From contig NZ_JBHUEM010000024.1 of the NCBI RefSeq assembly GCF_042680805.1, positions 103,603-167,602 of the forward strand: 64,000 bases of DNA, read 5' to 3'. The notes under the pieces are model-generated. The model was not told the DNA's origin, did no database searches, and was given only the letters and a program-made list of their open reading frames with translations. Shown here piece after piece: positions 53,042-61,810 of this stretch. The stretch is from Bacillus_CJ salitolerans (lineage in GTDB: Bacteria > Bacillota > Bacilli > Bacillales > SA4). The translations under genes were made by a program, and so were the position numbers. Numbering within the stretch: position 1 is the first letter of the stretch; every line of letters starts with the position of its first letter.

Positions 53042-55239
53042 GGGATAGCTCCTTTCCAAGCATTACGTAATGAATCAACTGAAGTATCAACTACCCTATT
53101 GTCTTCGATGCGAATCACAAGGTTAGACTCATTTGTTACATTACCAACTAATGTAGCATCCACAAGCTCTTCAAAACGCTCTTTGTTTGCTGGAGAAACT
53201 GTTACAACAAAACGAGATTGTGTTTCACTGAATAGAGCCACCGCCGGCATACCTTCTAGCTGAACATCTGCTCCTAAATTTGTACTAAATAATGATTCTG
53301 CAAGGGCAACACCAAGTCCACCTTCAGATACGTCATGAGCAGATTGAACAAGACCTGCGCGAATCGCACCTAAAATCTGAGACTGGCGAGTTGCTTCCTT
53401 TTCAAGGTCTAACTCAGGTGCTTTTCCAAAAATACGTCCATATGTTAGCTTTTGAAGCTCACTACCACCAAACTCTTCCTTCGTTTCACCGATCACATAA
53501 ATTAAATCTCCCGCCTTTTTAAAGCTTTGCGTTGTAATGTGATCAATATCTTGAATTAATCCAACCATTCCAACTGTAGGCGTCGGGTAAATCGCTGTAC
53601 CATTTGTTTCATTATATAGTGACACGTTACCAGAGATAACTGGTGAATTAAGTGCTGTACATGCTGCACTCATACCATCAACAGCCTTTTCAAGCTGCCA
53701 GAAAATCTCTGGTTTTTCAGGATTACCGAAGTTTAAGCAATCTGTAATCGCAATTGGCTCAGCTCCGGAACACACGACGTTACGCGCAGCTTCCGCAACA
53801 GCAATTTTCCCGCCCGTTTCAGGGTCCAAGTAAATGTAACGTGAATTACAATCAGTTGTCATCGCAAGTGCCTTACGAGTACCACGGATACGCACAACTG
53901 CTGCATCAGAGCCTGGTGAGACTACTGTATTTGTTCGAACCATATAGTCATATTGATTATAAACCCACTCTTTACTTGCAATCGTAGGTTGAGATAATAA
54001 CTGAACTAATGTTTCTTCCACATTATCTATTTCAGGAATATCATTCTCCATCGATTGGAACTCACGGAAGTAAGCTGGCTCAGCTGATGGCTTATGGTAC
54101 ACTGGTGCATCCTCAGCTAGAGCATCAACTGGAACGTTTGCAACAACTTCCCCTTTATGCACTAAACGGAGGTTCTTGTCATCTGTTACGACACCCACCG
54201 CTACTGCCTCTAAGCCATACTTCGTTACGATATCTTGAATTTCTTGTTCTCTTCCTTTTTCAACAACGATTAACATACGCTCTTGAGATTCAGAAAGCAT
54301 CATTTCATAAGCTGTCATCCCTGATTCACGTTGAGGAACTAGGTCTAGGTTCATTTCGATACCAGATCCTGCTTTACTTGCCATCTCAGCTGAAGATGAT
54401 GTTAATCCAGCAGCACCCATATCTTGAATACCAACTAGTGCATCACATTTCACAAGCTCTAGACATGCTTCAAGTAAAAGCTTCTCCATAAATGGATCAC
54501 CAACTTGAACAGCTGGACGCTTTGCTTCTGACTCTTCTGAAAGCTCTTCAGAAGCAAACGTTGCACCGTGAATACCATCACGACCGGTTTTTGCCCCGAC
54601 ATACATGACCGTGTTCCCAACACCAGAAGCAACACCCTTTTTAATATCCTTATGATCAATTAATCCAACACACATAGCATTTACAAGTGGATTTCCATCA
54701 TAGGATGGGTCAAATTGAATTTCTCCCCCAACTGTAGGGATCCCTACACAGTTACCGTATCCAGCGATACCCGCTACCACATTTTCAAACAAATATTTCA
54801 TTCGGGGAGACGTTAGCTCTCCAAAACGTAAGGAATTTAATAGTGCAACCGGACGAGCACCCATGGAGAATACATCACGGATTATTCCGCCCACACCTGT
54901 TGCTGCTCCTTGGTATGGTTCAATCGCTGATGGGTGGTTATGACTTTCCATTTTGAACACAACGGCTTGTTCATCTCCAATATCTACAATCCCAGCTCCC
55001 TCTCCCGGTCCTTGAAGAACGCGCTCACCCTTTGTCGGGAACTTACGAAGAACAGGCTTTGAGTTCTTGTATGAGCAGTGCTCAGACCACATAACAGAGA
55101 ATAAGCCCAGCTCTGTATAGTTTGGTAAGCGGCCCAAAATCTTTTCAACAAGTAGGAACTCATCGTCATTTAATCCCATTTCTTTGTAGATTTTCTGATC
55201 TTTAATCTGTACTGATGTTGGCTCAAGCATTAACGACAT
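53017..55239 (-). CDS. purL: Phosphoribosylformylglycinamidine synthase subunit PurL
   Basis: Large ATPase subunit (small-type, 740 aa) of the PurSQL complex, step 4. MWSEHCSYKNSKPVL (about 50-64), MESHNHPSAIEP and GVGGIIRDVFSMGARPVA are family motifs. Overlaps purQ by 17 nt at its start and purF at its end. Confidence 0.98.
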   Translation of the reverse strand: MSLMLEPTSVQIKDQKIYKEMGLNDDEFLLVEKILGRLPNYTELGLFSVMWSEHCSYKNSKPVLRKFPTKGERVLQGPGEGAGIVDIGDEQAVVFKMESHNHPSAIEPYQGAATGVGGIIRDVFSMGARPVALLNSLRFGELTSPRMKYLFENVVAGIAGYGNCVGIPTVGGEIQFDPSYDGNPLVNAMCVGLIDHKDIKKGVASGVGNTVMYVGAKTGRDGIHGATFASEELSEESEAKRPAVQVGDPFMEKLLLEACLELVKCDALVGIQDMGAAGLTSSSAEMASKAGSGIEMNLDLVPQRESGMTAYEMMLSESQERMLIVVEKGREQEIQDIVTKYGLEAVAVGVVTDDKNLRLVHKGEVVANVPVDALAEDAPVYHKPSAEPAYFREFQSMENDIPEIDNVEETLVQLLSQPTIASKEWVYNQYDYMVRTNTVVSPGSDAAVVRIRGTRKALAMTTDCNSRYIYLDPETGGKIAVAEAARNVVCSGAEPIAITDCLNFGNPEKPEIFWQLEKAVDGMSAACTALNSPVISGNVSLYNETNGTAIYPTPTVGMVGLIQDIDHITTQSFKKAGDLIYVIGETKEEFGGSELQKLTYGRIFGKAPELDLEKEATRQSQILGAIRAGLVQSAHDVSEGGLGVALAESLFSTNLGADVQLEGMPAVALFSETQSRFVVTVSPANKERFEELVDATLVGNVTNESNLVIRIEDNRVVDTSVDSLRNAWKGAIPCLLKSKA

Positions 55240-55906
55240 GAGTTTCCCTCCAATGCTTTAATATTGATTGAAATAATTTTAGTCCGTCTGCACTCCCAAG
55301 TAGTGCATCCACCGCGCGCTCAGGGTGAGGCATCATACCTAATACATTTCCATTTTCGTTTGTAATACCCGCAATATTGTCTAAGCTTCCGTTTATATCA
55401 TTCGAATAGCGGAAAGCGATTTGATTGTTTTCTAGTAATCTAGCAAGTGTCATTTCGTCACAATAGTAGTTCCCTTCACCATGAGCAACAGGAATCGTAA
55501 TTGTTTGCCCTGCTTCATAACCTGAAGTAAACATCGATGAATTGTTTTCTACCACTAATGGAACTTGTTCACAAATAAATTTTAAGTTCTTATTCCGACG
55601 AAGAGCACCAGGTAACAAGCCTGCTTCTAATAGTATTTGGAATCCGTTACAAACGCCAAGTACTGGCTTTCCTTCTTCCGCCGCCTTGATAACAGCTGGC
55701 ATTACCTTTGAGAAACGAGCAATGGCACCACAGCGTAAGTAATCGCCATAAGAAAATCCACCAGGTAAAAGAATTCCATCGTACTTGTCTAAGCTTTCAG
55801 TATCATGCCAAACATACTCCACTTCTTGACCTAGCTCATCCTTGATTGCATGGAACATATCCACATCACAGTTTGATCCTGGGAAGACAATTACTGCAAA
55901 TTTCAC
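55223..55906 (-). CDS. purQ: Phosphoribosylformylglycinamidine synthase subunit PurQ
   Basis: Class-I glutamine amidotransferase subunit, 227 aa. Nucleophile Cys in VLGVCNGFQILLEAGLLPG (about 86), GGFSYGDYLR earlier, and the His/Glu pair in MMPHPERAVD. Supplies ammonia to PurL. Overlaps purS by 4 nt. Confidence 0.97.
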   Translation of the reverse strand: MKFAVIVFPGSNCDVDMFHAIKDELGQEVEYVWHDTESLDKYDGILLPGGFSYGDYLRCGAIARFSKVMPAVIKAAEEGKPVLGVCNGFQILLEAGLLPGALRRNKNLKFICEQVPLVVENNSSMFTSGYEAGQTITIPVAHGEGNYYCDEMTLARLLENNQIAFRYSNDINGSLDNIAGITNENGNVLGMMPHPERAVDALLGSADGLKLFQSILKHWRETHVVNA

Positions 55907-56157
55907 TGGGAGACAACCTCCTCAACCTCGTACGTATAGTCTTCGATAACAGTATTCGCTAATAATTTTTCACACATTTCTTTAATTAGTTCGTCTACTG
56001 AGCGCTCGCTCTTTTCAATCGTTAACTCTAGGAATTTACCAATACGAACATCTTGAACCTCTTTATAAGATAATGAGTGCAAGGAACCTTTTACAGCTGT
56101 TCCTTGTGGATCTAAAACGCTCTCTCTTAATGTAACGAATACCTTTACTTTATACAT
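55903..56157 (-). CDS. purS: Phosphoribosylformylglycinamidine synthase subunit PurS
   Basis: An 84-residue subunit bridging PurQ and PurL. VFVTLRESVLDPQGTAVKGS and VRIGKFLEL are the family pattern. Overlaps purC by 8 nt and purQ by 4 nt. Confidence 0.95.
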   Translation of the reverse strand: MYKVKVFVTLRESVLDPQGTAVKGSLHSLSYKEVQDVRIGKFLELTIEKSERSVDELIKEMCEKLLANTVIEDYTYEVEEVVSQ

Positions 56158-56869
56158 GCTGTGCTCCCCCTAAACGCTTTAATATTTGCTCATAAGCATC
56201 TGTTAAATTCCCTAAATCTCTTCTAAAAACATCTTTATCTAGCTTTTCATTTGTATCCTTGTCCCAGAGTCTGCAAGTATCAGGTGAAATTTCATCGGCA
56301 AGTAACACTGTACCTTCACTTGTTAACCCAAACTCAAGCTTGAAATCTATTAATCTAACATGTTTATCATCAAAATAAGGTAGTAGCACCTCATTGATAC
56401 CAATTGCTTTTTCTTTCAGTTCTTTTACTTGCTCATCTGTTGCAAGCTCTAACAAACGGATATGATCTTCGTTAATAATCGGATCTCCAAGGTCATCATT
56501 TTTGTAATATAGCTCGACGATTGGAAAGGGAAGCTCAACCCCCTCCTCAATCCCCAATCGCTTCGATAAAGAGCCGGCTGCTATGTTTCGCACGACTACT
56601 TCTAAAGGAATAATGCTTACCCTTTTTACCAGCTGTTCTGTGTCTGAAAGCTTCTCTACTAAGTGAGTAGTAATTCCCTGCTTCTGAAGCATGTCAAATA
56701 ATAGACACGTAATCGTATTATTTAAACGCCCTTTCCCTGTAATGGTGGCTTTCTTTTCTCCATTAAAGGCTGTCGCACTATCTTTATATTCTACCCAAAC
56801 AATCTCAGGATCGTTTGTTGCATAAATCTTTTTTGCTTTCCCTTCATATAGCAAGCCAAGCTTCTCCAC
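56150..56869 (-). CDS. purC: SAICAR synthetase
   Basis: Phosphoribosylaminoimidazole-succinocarboxamide synthase, 239 aa, step 8. LLYEGKAKKIYATND opens the ATP site; VEVVVRNIAAGSLSKRLG-type segment (read as PLEVVVRNIAAGS) and DEISPDTCRLWD are signatures. Separated from purB by 171 nt, mostly repeat copy B2. Confidence 0.97.
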   Translation of the reverse strand: MEKLGLLYEGKAKKIYATNDPEIVWVEYKDSATAFNGEKKATITGKGRLNNTITCLLFDMLQKQGITTHLVEKLSDTEQLVKRVSIIPLEVVVRNIAAGSLSKRLGIEEGVELPFPIVELYYKNDDLGDPIINEDHIRLLELATDEQVKELKEKAIGINEVLLPYFDDKHVRLIDFKLEFGLTSEGTVLLADEISPDTCRLWDKDTNEKLDKDVFRRDLGNLTDAYEQILKRLGGAQHV

Positions 56870-56888
56870 GTTAGCTCCCCCTTATAGT

Positions 56889-57035
56889 GGATGTTCAAAA
56901 AGTCCGGGAAAAATAGCTGCCCTCATTTCTTCGTTGGCTTACCTCTTTGCTCCTCATGTATAAGACCAATACACTCCGGCGCTCAGCTTTTGCCACCTCG
57001 AACTTCTCGGCTATTTTTGTCCTCTTATTTGAACA
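56889..57035. repeat. MITE-like repeat, family B copy 2, inside the purine operon
   Basis: Second copy of the 35518-35669 element, same orientation, with ends TGTTCAAAAAG (56892-56902) and TTATTTGAACA (57025-57035, one mismatch). It lies between purB and purC, nearly touching the purB stop, so the operon transcript must pass through it. Confidence 0.85.
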
Positions 57036-57040
57036 CTCTC

Positions 57041-58333
57041 TTATAGTCCTAAGCGTTCAAAAATTGCATCTACTTGTGATAGGTGATAGCTGTAATCAAA
57101 GCAATCATCAATTTCAGCTTGTGTTAATTTAGACGTTATTTTGTCTTCAGCCATCACAATTTCTTTGAACGATGTTTGCTTTTCCCATGCTTCCATCGCT
57201 TTCGGTTGAACCGTATCATACGCTTCTTCACGAGACATTCCTTTATCAATTAACGCTAACAGCACACGCTGCGAGTAAATTAGCCCAAATGTACGGTCCA
57301 TGTTACGCTTCATGTTTTCTGGGAAAACGCTCAAGTTTTTCACAATGTTCGTAAATCGGTTTAGCATATAGTTTAATGCAATTGTTGCATCTGGAAGGAT
57401 GATGCGCTCTGCAGAAGAGTGAGAAATATCACGTTCATGCCATAAAGCAACATTTTCATAAGCAGTCATCATGTAACCACGCAATACGCGAGCCATACCT
57501 GTCATATTTTCAGACCCAATTGGGTTACGCTTATGAGGCATTGCTGATGATCCTTTTTGACCTTTTGCAAAAAATTCTTCTACTTCTCGTGTTTCGCTCT
57601 TTTGAAGTCCGCGAACCTCAGTTGCAAATTTCTCAATGGATGTACCGATTAAAGCCAAAGTTGACATATAATGAGCGTGACGGTCACGCTGTAGTGTTTG
57701 TGTAGAGATTGGTGCAGGCTGAATCCCAAGCTTTTCACACACATATTTTTCAACAAATGGATCGATGTTCGCATATGTTCCAACTGCACCAGAGATTTTT
57801 CCGAACTCAATGCCCTTTGCCGCCGCTTCAAAGCGCTCCACATTACGCTTCATCTCTTCATACCAAAGAGCAAGCTTCAGTCCAAATGTTGTTGGCTCAG
57901 CGTGAACACCGTGTGTTCTCCCCATCATAACGGTATATTTGTGTTCTGCAGCTTTATTCTTTAACACCTCCACAAACGCTTGAAGGTCTTTTCGTAAAAT
58001 ATCGTTTGCTTGCTTTAAAAGATAGGACAGTGCTGTATCTACAACATCTGTAGAAGTTAAACCGTAATGTACCCATTTCTTCTCTTCACCAAGCGTTTCA
58101 GAAACTGCTCTCGTAAATGCGACTACATCATGTCGAGTTTCCTCTTCGATTTCTAAAATACGATTAATGTTAAATGAAGCATTTTGACGAATTAATGCAA
58201 CATCTTCTTTTGGAATTTCTCCTAGCTCTGCCCAGGCTTCACTTGCAAGAATTTCTACTTCAAGCCATGCATTGTATCTATTTTCCTCGGTCCAAATTGC
58301 ACCCATTTCCGGTCTTGTGTAACGTTCAATCAT
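57041..58333 (-). CDS. purB: Adenylosuccinate lyase
   Basis: Cleaves SAICAR and adenylosuccinate, 430 aa. YTRPEMGAIWTEENRYNAWL at the start, MMGRTHGVHAEPTTFG and the fumarase-superfamily signature GSSAMPHKRNP (about 262-272). Overlaps purK by 4 nt. Confidence 0.98.
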   Translation of the reverse strand: MIERYTRPEMGAIWTEENRYNAWLEVEILASEAWAELGEIPKEDVALIRQNASFNINRILEIEEETRHDVVAFTRAVSETLGEEKKWVHYGLTSTDVVDTALSYLLKQANDILRKDLQAFVEVLKNKAAEHKYTVMMGRTHGVHAEPTTFGLKLALWYEEMKRNVERFEAAAKGIEFGKISGAVGTYANIDPFVEKYVCEKLGIQPAPISTQTLQRDRHAHYMSTLALIGTSIEKFATEVRGLQKSETREVEEFFAKGQKGSSAMPHKRNPIGSENMTGMARVLRGYMMTAYENVALWHERDISHSSAERIILPDATIALNYMLNRFTNIVKNLSVFPENMKRNMDRTFGLIYSQRVLLALIDKGMSREEAYDTVQPKAMEAWEKQTSFKEIVMAEDKITSKLTQAEIDDCFDYSYHLSQVDAIFERLGL

Positions 58334-59478
58334 CTTTTAACCCCCGCTTTTTCCATCCATATTGGTGATACTTCTATCGTTTGTATTAGCTTCTCCACGT
58401 CTTTACCTAAAAACGTAATATGTCCCATTTTCCGCTTTTGCTTTGCTTCTTTTTTACCGTATAGATGTAATTTACTATTTTCTAGTATTTGTATGTGCTG
58501 TAGCGCTAAGTCCACATGTTCTCCTAACAAATTCACCATGACAGCAGGAGTGACTAGCTCTGTACTTCCTAATGGAAGGTTACAGACTGCCCTTATATGC
58601 TGTTCAAATTGACTTGTTATACATGCTTCAATGGAATAGTGACCAGAATTATGTGGCCTAGGAGCTAACTCATTCACATAAATATCTTCATTTACGTAAA
58701 ACATTTCAACTGCCAATGTCCCAACAAGTCCAAGACCATCTGCAATCGTTCTTGCTACCTTCTCTGCCTTTTCTATCACTTGCTCGCTCATTCTAGCTGG
58801 TACAATCGTTTGATGTAAAATGTTATTCACATGTATATTTTCAGCAATAGGGAAGGTCTTTACTTCCCCTCTCGGACTTCTTGTTATAATCACAGAAATT
58901 TCCTTTTCAAAAGGGACCCATCCCTCTACGATACATTTTGAGCTTATGAGTAAATCATACGCTGAAGGAATGTCTGATATTTTCTTCACTACCACTTGGC
59001 CTTTACCATCATATCCACCCCGGCATGTTTTCACGACACAAGGTAATCCAATTTGATAAATGGCATCTTCCAGCTCATGCTCCGTGTTTACAATTTTAAA
59101 AGGTGCAACCGGCACTCCTAAATGGACAATCGCATTTTTTTCAGTCTCACGGTCCTGTGTAATTCGTAACATTTCTGTTCCTTGTGGCAAATACGTATTC
59201 TCATGTAACCACGTTAATGCGTCATGATCGATATTCTCAAACTCGTACGTAATCACATCACTGACCATTGCTAATTCCTTTATTGCCTTTAAGTCATGGT
59301 ATTGTGCTGTAATTTCTATATCCGCAATTTGGCCGCATGGGCTATCTGGTGTAGGATCTAATACGGCAATTTTGTAGCCCATTTCTCTAGCAGAGAGTGC
59401 CATCATTCTACCTAGCTGCCCACCACCAATGATCCCAATTGTGCTTCCTGGATGGATTGTCTTATACAAGCTGATCAC
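58330..59478 (-). CDS. purK: 5-(carboxyamino)imidazole ribonucleotide synthase
   Basis: ATP-grasp enzyme, 382 aa. IGIIGGGQLGRMMALSAREM near the front, TCRGGYDGKGQ (about 148-158), and ELAPRPHNSGHYSIEA. Works with PurE to carboxylate AIR. Overlaps purE by 17 nt. Confidence 0.97.
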   Translation of the reverse strand: MISLYKTIHPGSTIGIIGGGQLGRMMALSAREMGYKIAVLDPTPDSPCGQIADIEITAQYHDLKAIKELAMVSDVITYEFENIDHDALTWLHENTYLPQGTEMLRITQDRETEKNAIVHLGVPVAPFKIVNTEHELEDAIYQIGLPCVVKTCRGGYDGKGQVVVKKISDIPSAYDLLISSKCIVEGWVPFEKEISVIITRSPRGEVKTFPIAENIHVNNILHQTIVPARMSEQVIEKAEKVARTIADGLGLVGTLAVEMFYVNEDIYVNELAPRPHNSGHYSIEACITSQFEQHIRAVCNLPLGSTELVTPAVMVNLLGEHVDLALQHIQILENSKLHLYGKKEAKQKRKMGHITFLGKDVEKLIQTIEVSPIWMEKAGVKR

Positions 59479-59950
59479 TCATTTCTAACGCTATCTGCTT
59501 CATCTTGACTCGTCTCCGTTCAAGCTTCTCTTTTATACTTGGTTCACTAATGCTTAAAATTTGTCCGGCAAGTAAGCCTGCATTTGTTGCCCCAGCTTTT
59601 CCAATGGCAACAGTAGCAACAGGTACTCCACCTGGCATTTGGACAATGGACAATAGTGAATCCATTCCATTTAGTGCTTTTGATTGAACAGGAACACCTA
59701 TGACTGGTAAGGTTGTTTTCGCTGCTACCATACCTGGTAAATGGGCAGCTCCACCTGCACCTGCAATAATTACTTTTATTCCTCTATCTCTTGCAGCTTC
59801 TGCATATTCAAACATATAATCTGGTGTTCTGTGTGCAGAAACCACCTTTTTTTCAAATGGAATATGCAATTCCTCTAAAATTTCACAAGCGTGGCTCATC
59901 GTTTCCCAATCCGAAGAGCTTCCCATAATAACCCCAACCACTGGTTTCAT
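59462..59950 (-). CDS. purE: N5-carboxyaminoimidazole ribonucleotide mutase
   Basis: 162 aa, class I PurE: VGVIMGSSSDWETM, VVSAHRTPDYMFEYA and GAGGAAHLPGMVAA. First gene of purEKBCSQLFMNHD. AGAAGGGGGAC before ATG 59950; the riboswitch terminator lies 19 nt upstream. Confidence 0.98.
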   Translation of the reverse strand: MKPVVGVIMGSSSDWETMSHACEILEELHIPFEKKVVSAHRTPDYMFEYAEAARDRGIKVIIAGAGGAAHLPGMVAAKTTLPVIGVPVQSKALNGMDSLLSIVQMPGGVPVATVAIGKAGATNAGLLAGQILSISEPSIKEKLERRRVKMKQIALEMSDQLV

Positions 59951-59969
59951 CCCTATATGTCCCCCTTCT

Positions 59970-60028
59970 AAAAAAAAATGCCCAAAATAGATTCGTTCCC
60001 TATAAAGAGAAAGTAATCTACTTGGGCA
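59970..60028 (-). terminator. Terminator of the purE riboswitch
   Basis: GCCCAAGTAGATT / AATCTATTTTGGGC stem followed by nine T on the minus strand, before the purE ribosome site: the expression platform of the purine riboswitch. Confidence 0.93.
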
Positions 60029-60072
60029 CTTGACACTCTTGTTATAATAAACAAAAGTCCCCTATCACTTTC

Positions 60073-60141
60073 CCTCATAGTCCAATCATTCACGGTGATT
60101 GGGTAGAAACTTATGGGCCATATTCCCAAGATTATACGAGG
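60073..60141 (-). promoter_or_regulatory. Purine (guanine-class) riboswitch
   Basis: Minus strand shows the xpt-type aptamer: CCTCGTATAATCTTGGGAAT, then ATGGCCCATAAGTTTCTACC, then CAATCACCGTGAATGATTGG and ACTATGAGG. P1 closes CCTC(G)TA / TATGAGG. The discriminator position is C (GACTATG), which pairs with guanine or hypoxanthine rather than adenine. With the terminator downstream it should shut off purE when guanine is plentiful. Confidence 0.96.
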
Positions 60142-60176
60142 CAAACGTTATCGCACATATTTTTTATTCTACCTTC

Positions 60177-60205
60177 ATAATATCAGTAGTTTTGCAAACT
60201 TGCAA
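60177..60205 (-). promoter_or_regulatory. Sigma-A promoter of the pur operon
   Basis: TTGCAA (60200-60205), 17 nt, TATTAT (60177-60182) on the minus strand, about 35 nt before the aptamer. Confidence 0.75.
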
Positions 60206-60209
60206 CCTT

Positions 60210-60253
60210 AAATTCGAACGTTCATAAGTTTTCCATATTTAATGTTCGGATTT
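60210..60253. promoter_or_regulatory. PurR operator: two inverted PurBoxes
   Basis: AAATTCGAACGTT at 60210-60222 on the plus strand and AAATCCGAACATT at 60241-60253 on the minus strand, 18 nt apart and inverted. The second fits the known AWWWCCGAACWWT consensus fully, the first with two changes. They lie directly upstream of the -35, as in the B. subtilis pur operon, and overlap the end of the NETI-protein gene. Confidence 0.85.
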
Positions 60254-60448
60254 TGCTAACTTTCCTTCAAAGACAATTCGCCGACCACACGGTTCTACAT
60301 CCTTTACACCATCTATCTCCACTTCTTGAAATATAGGTTCCTCCATTCTACGAAATGGGGAATAGCCTTCTAATTTCATTCTTTCAAGACATTGATCGAT
60401 CGTTTCATTTTCTTCCACGAAAAATTTCTTCTTTACCTGTTTACTCAT
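60239..60448 (-). CDS. yebG: NETI-motif protein (YebG)
   Basis: A 69-residue protein with VEENETIDQCLERMKLEGYS (about 11-30), the NETI motif after which the family is named, and a C-terminal beta section ending RIVFEGKL. Function unknown. It overlaps the upstream DUF2179-type gene by 8 nt and carries half of a PurR box in its stop region. Confidence 0.9.
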   Translation of the reverse strand: MSKQVKKKFFVEENETIDQCLERMKLEGYSPFRRMEEPIFQEVEIDGVKDVEPCGRRIVFEGKLAKSEH

Positions 60449-60992
60449 TTTTTTGTAATTTTCCTCTCTTTACATTTTTCACCCAGAACCCTCCATAAAT
60501 TGCCTTTGGTTCATAGGAAATAATAAATGCCCCAGGATCGATTTCCTTAATTTGAGTATATAACGGAAGCTCATATTTTCTCGGTGTTAAAATTTGAAGT
60601 GACATCCGGTCTCCTTCTAATCCATGGGCTTCCCACGTTGTAACACCATATCCTTTTTCACGCAATCGTTTCGGTAATTCCAAATCATAATCTTTTGTAA
60701 TGACATTAACTGTAATATATCCAAGAGCCAGTTTTTCTTCTATTTTCATACCAACGATGACACCTATTCCATAGCCAACTGCATAAGCAACTAGGTTTTG
60801 AATTTCATTCAGATTATCCAGCACTAAACCAAGTCCAATTACATATATCACCACTTCAATCGTGCTAATCAAGGCCGCTAAATACCTGTGTCCTTTTAAC
60901 GTTAAGATCATCCGGATGGTAAAGAATGATACATATACAATATTGATAAGTAAAATAATGACAATCATTACGATACTATTTTCGATTACCAC
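60441..60992 (-). CDS. yebE: DUF2179/DUF5698 membrane protein (YebE)
   Basis: About 183 residues: three or four membrane helices in the first 100 residues, then the YitT/DUF2179-type cytoplasmic domain (IEEKLALGYITVNVITKDYD, YGVTTWEAHGLEGDRMSLQI). GTG 60992 has GGAGG 7 nt upstream and begins like other members (VIENSIVMIV); ATG 61013 is a second choice and 61052 lacks support. Position matches B. subtilis yebE. Ligand unknown. Confidence 0.85.
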   Translation of the reverse strand: MVIENSIVMIVIILLINIVYVSFFTIRMILTLKGHRYLAALISTIEVVIYVIGLGLVLDNLNEIQNLVAYAVGYGIGVIVGMKIEEKLALGYITVNVITKDYDLELPKRLREKGYGVTTWEAHGLEGDRMSLQILTPRKYELPLYTQIKEIDPGAFIISYEPKAIYGGFWVKNVKRGKLQKNE

Positions 60993-61185
60993 TCCACTGC
61001 CTCCTTTGTTCATAGTATTTCCTTTAAGGTAAAAGTATATTGTAACAAACATTCATAACGTTTCATATTTTATTTAGGCACACTCCCTGGACTTTTTCAT
61101 ACAATGAATCAGGATAAAATCAGTGGGCTATCTGTATTGAGCTTGTATTCTAGCCAAGCTGAGGGTATATATGGAGGTGTATCCA

Positions 61186-61626
61186 ATGAATCATCCTTTT
61201 TTTAAAGATTTTTCCAACATGAAAGGGCAGTTTCAAAGCTTCTTTGGTGAAAACTTTTGGAAAAACTTCGAGGGCATTCTTCAAAACCAGGTTACACAAT
61301 ACAACATCTATCAAGGTAACAATGAACTGTTAGTCGTCTTCAATATTCCTGGACTGAATAAACTTGAAGATGTTCATGTCTTCGTCAATCAAAATATCCT
61401 CGAGGTAGACGGAAATATCAACCTACAATTTAAAGACTTTAAAATGATTGAAGAAGGCATCTTCCAAGGCAGGTTCAAGAAGGAAATCGAACTTCCCTAC
61501 TCTGTTAAAAGTGACCGAGTGGATGCCTTCTATCAACACGGACTTCTCATTATTCATTTACATCGTCAAATCCCGGATGAAACCAAAAAAAATAAAGTAT
61601 CCATAAGGCAATCTGAGGATGAATAA
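61186..61626 (+). CDS. Hsp20/alpha-crystallin family protein
   Basis: A 146-residue small heat-shock-like protein. The alpha-crystallin domain runs from about 45 to 135: NELLVVFNIPGLNKLEDVHV, ILEVDGNI, GRFKKEIELPYSVKSDRVDA and HGLLIIHL with the final hydrophobic pair. The classic I-x-I tail is not evident. GGAGGTG is ideal for ATG 61186, so the five-codon longer start is rejected. Single gene with its own terminator. Confidence 0.88.
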   Translation: MNHPFFKDFSNMKGQFQSFFGENFWKNFEGILQNQVTQYNIYQGNNELLVVFNIPGLNKLEDVHVFVNQNILEVDGNINLQFKDFKMIEEGIFQGRFKKEIELPYSVKSDRVDAFYQHGLLIIHLHRQIPDETKKNKVSIRQSEDE

Positions 61627-61671
61627 ACGTTTAATGATGAGATAACTAAAAACATAGTGAAACCTAAACAG

Positions 61672-61700
61672 CCAGCTAGTCTTACTAGCTGGTTTTATTT
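61672..61700 (+). terminator. Terminator of the Hsp20 gene
   Basis: CCAGCTAGT / ACTAGCTGG perfect stem with 3-nt loop, then TTTTATTT. Confidence 0.88.
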
Positions 61701-61810
61701 ATTATCTATTAAGAGTAAAACTAAGCCACATCCAAATTTTTCAAGTACTTATTTGAATGCTCGTAACCTTTTTTAGATTCATGTCGTCTTACTTAAAAAG
61801 GAGGGATTCG

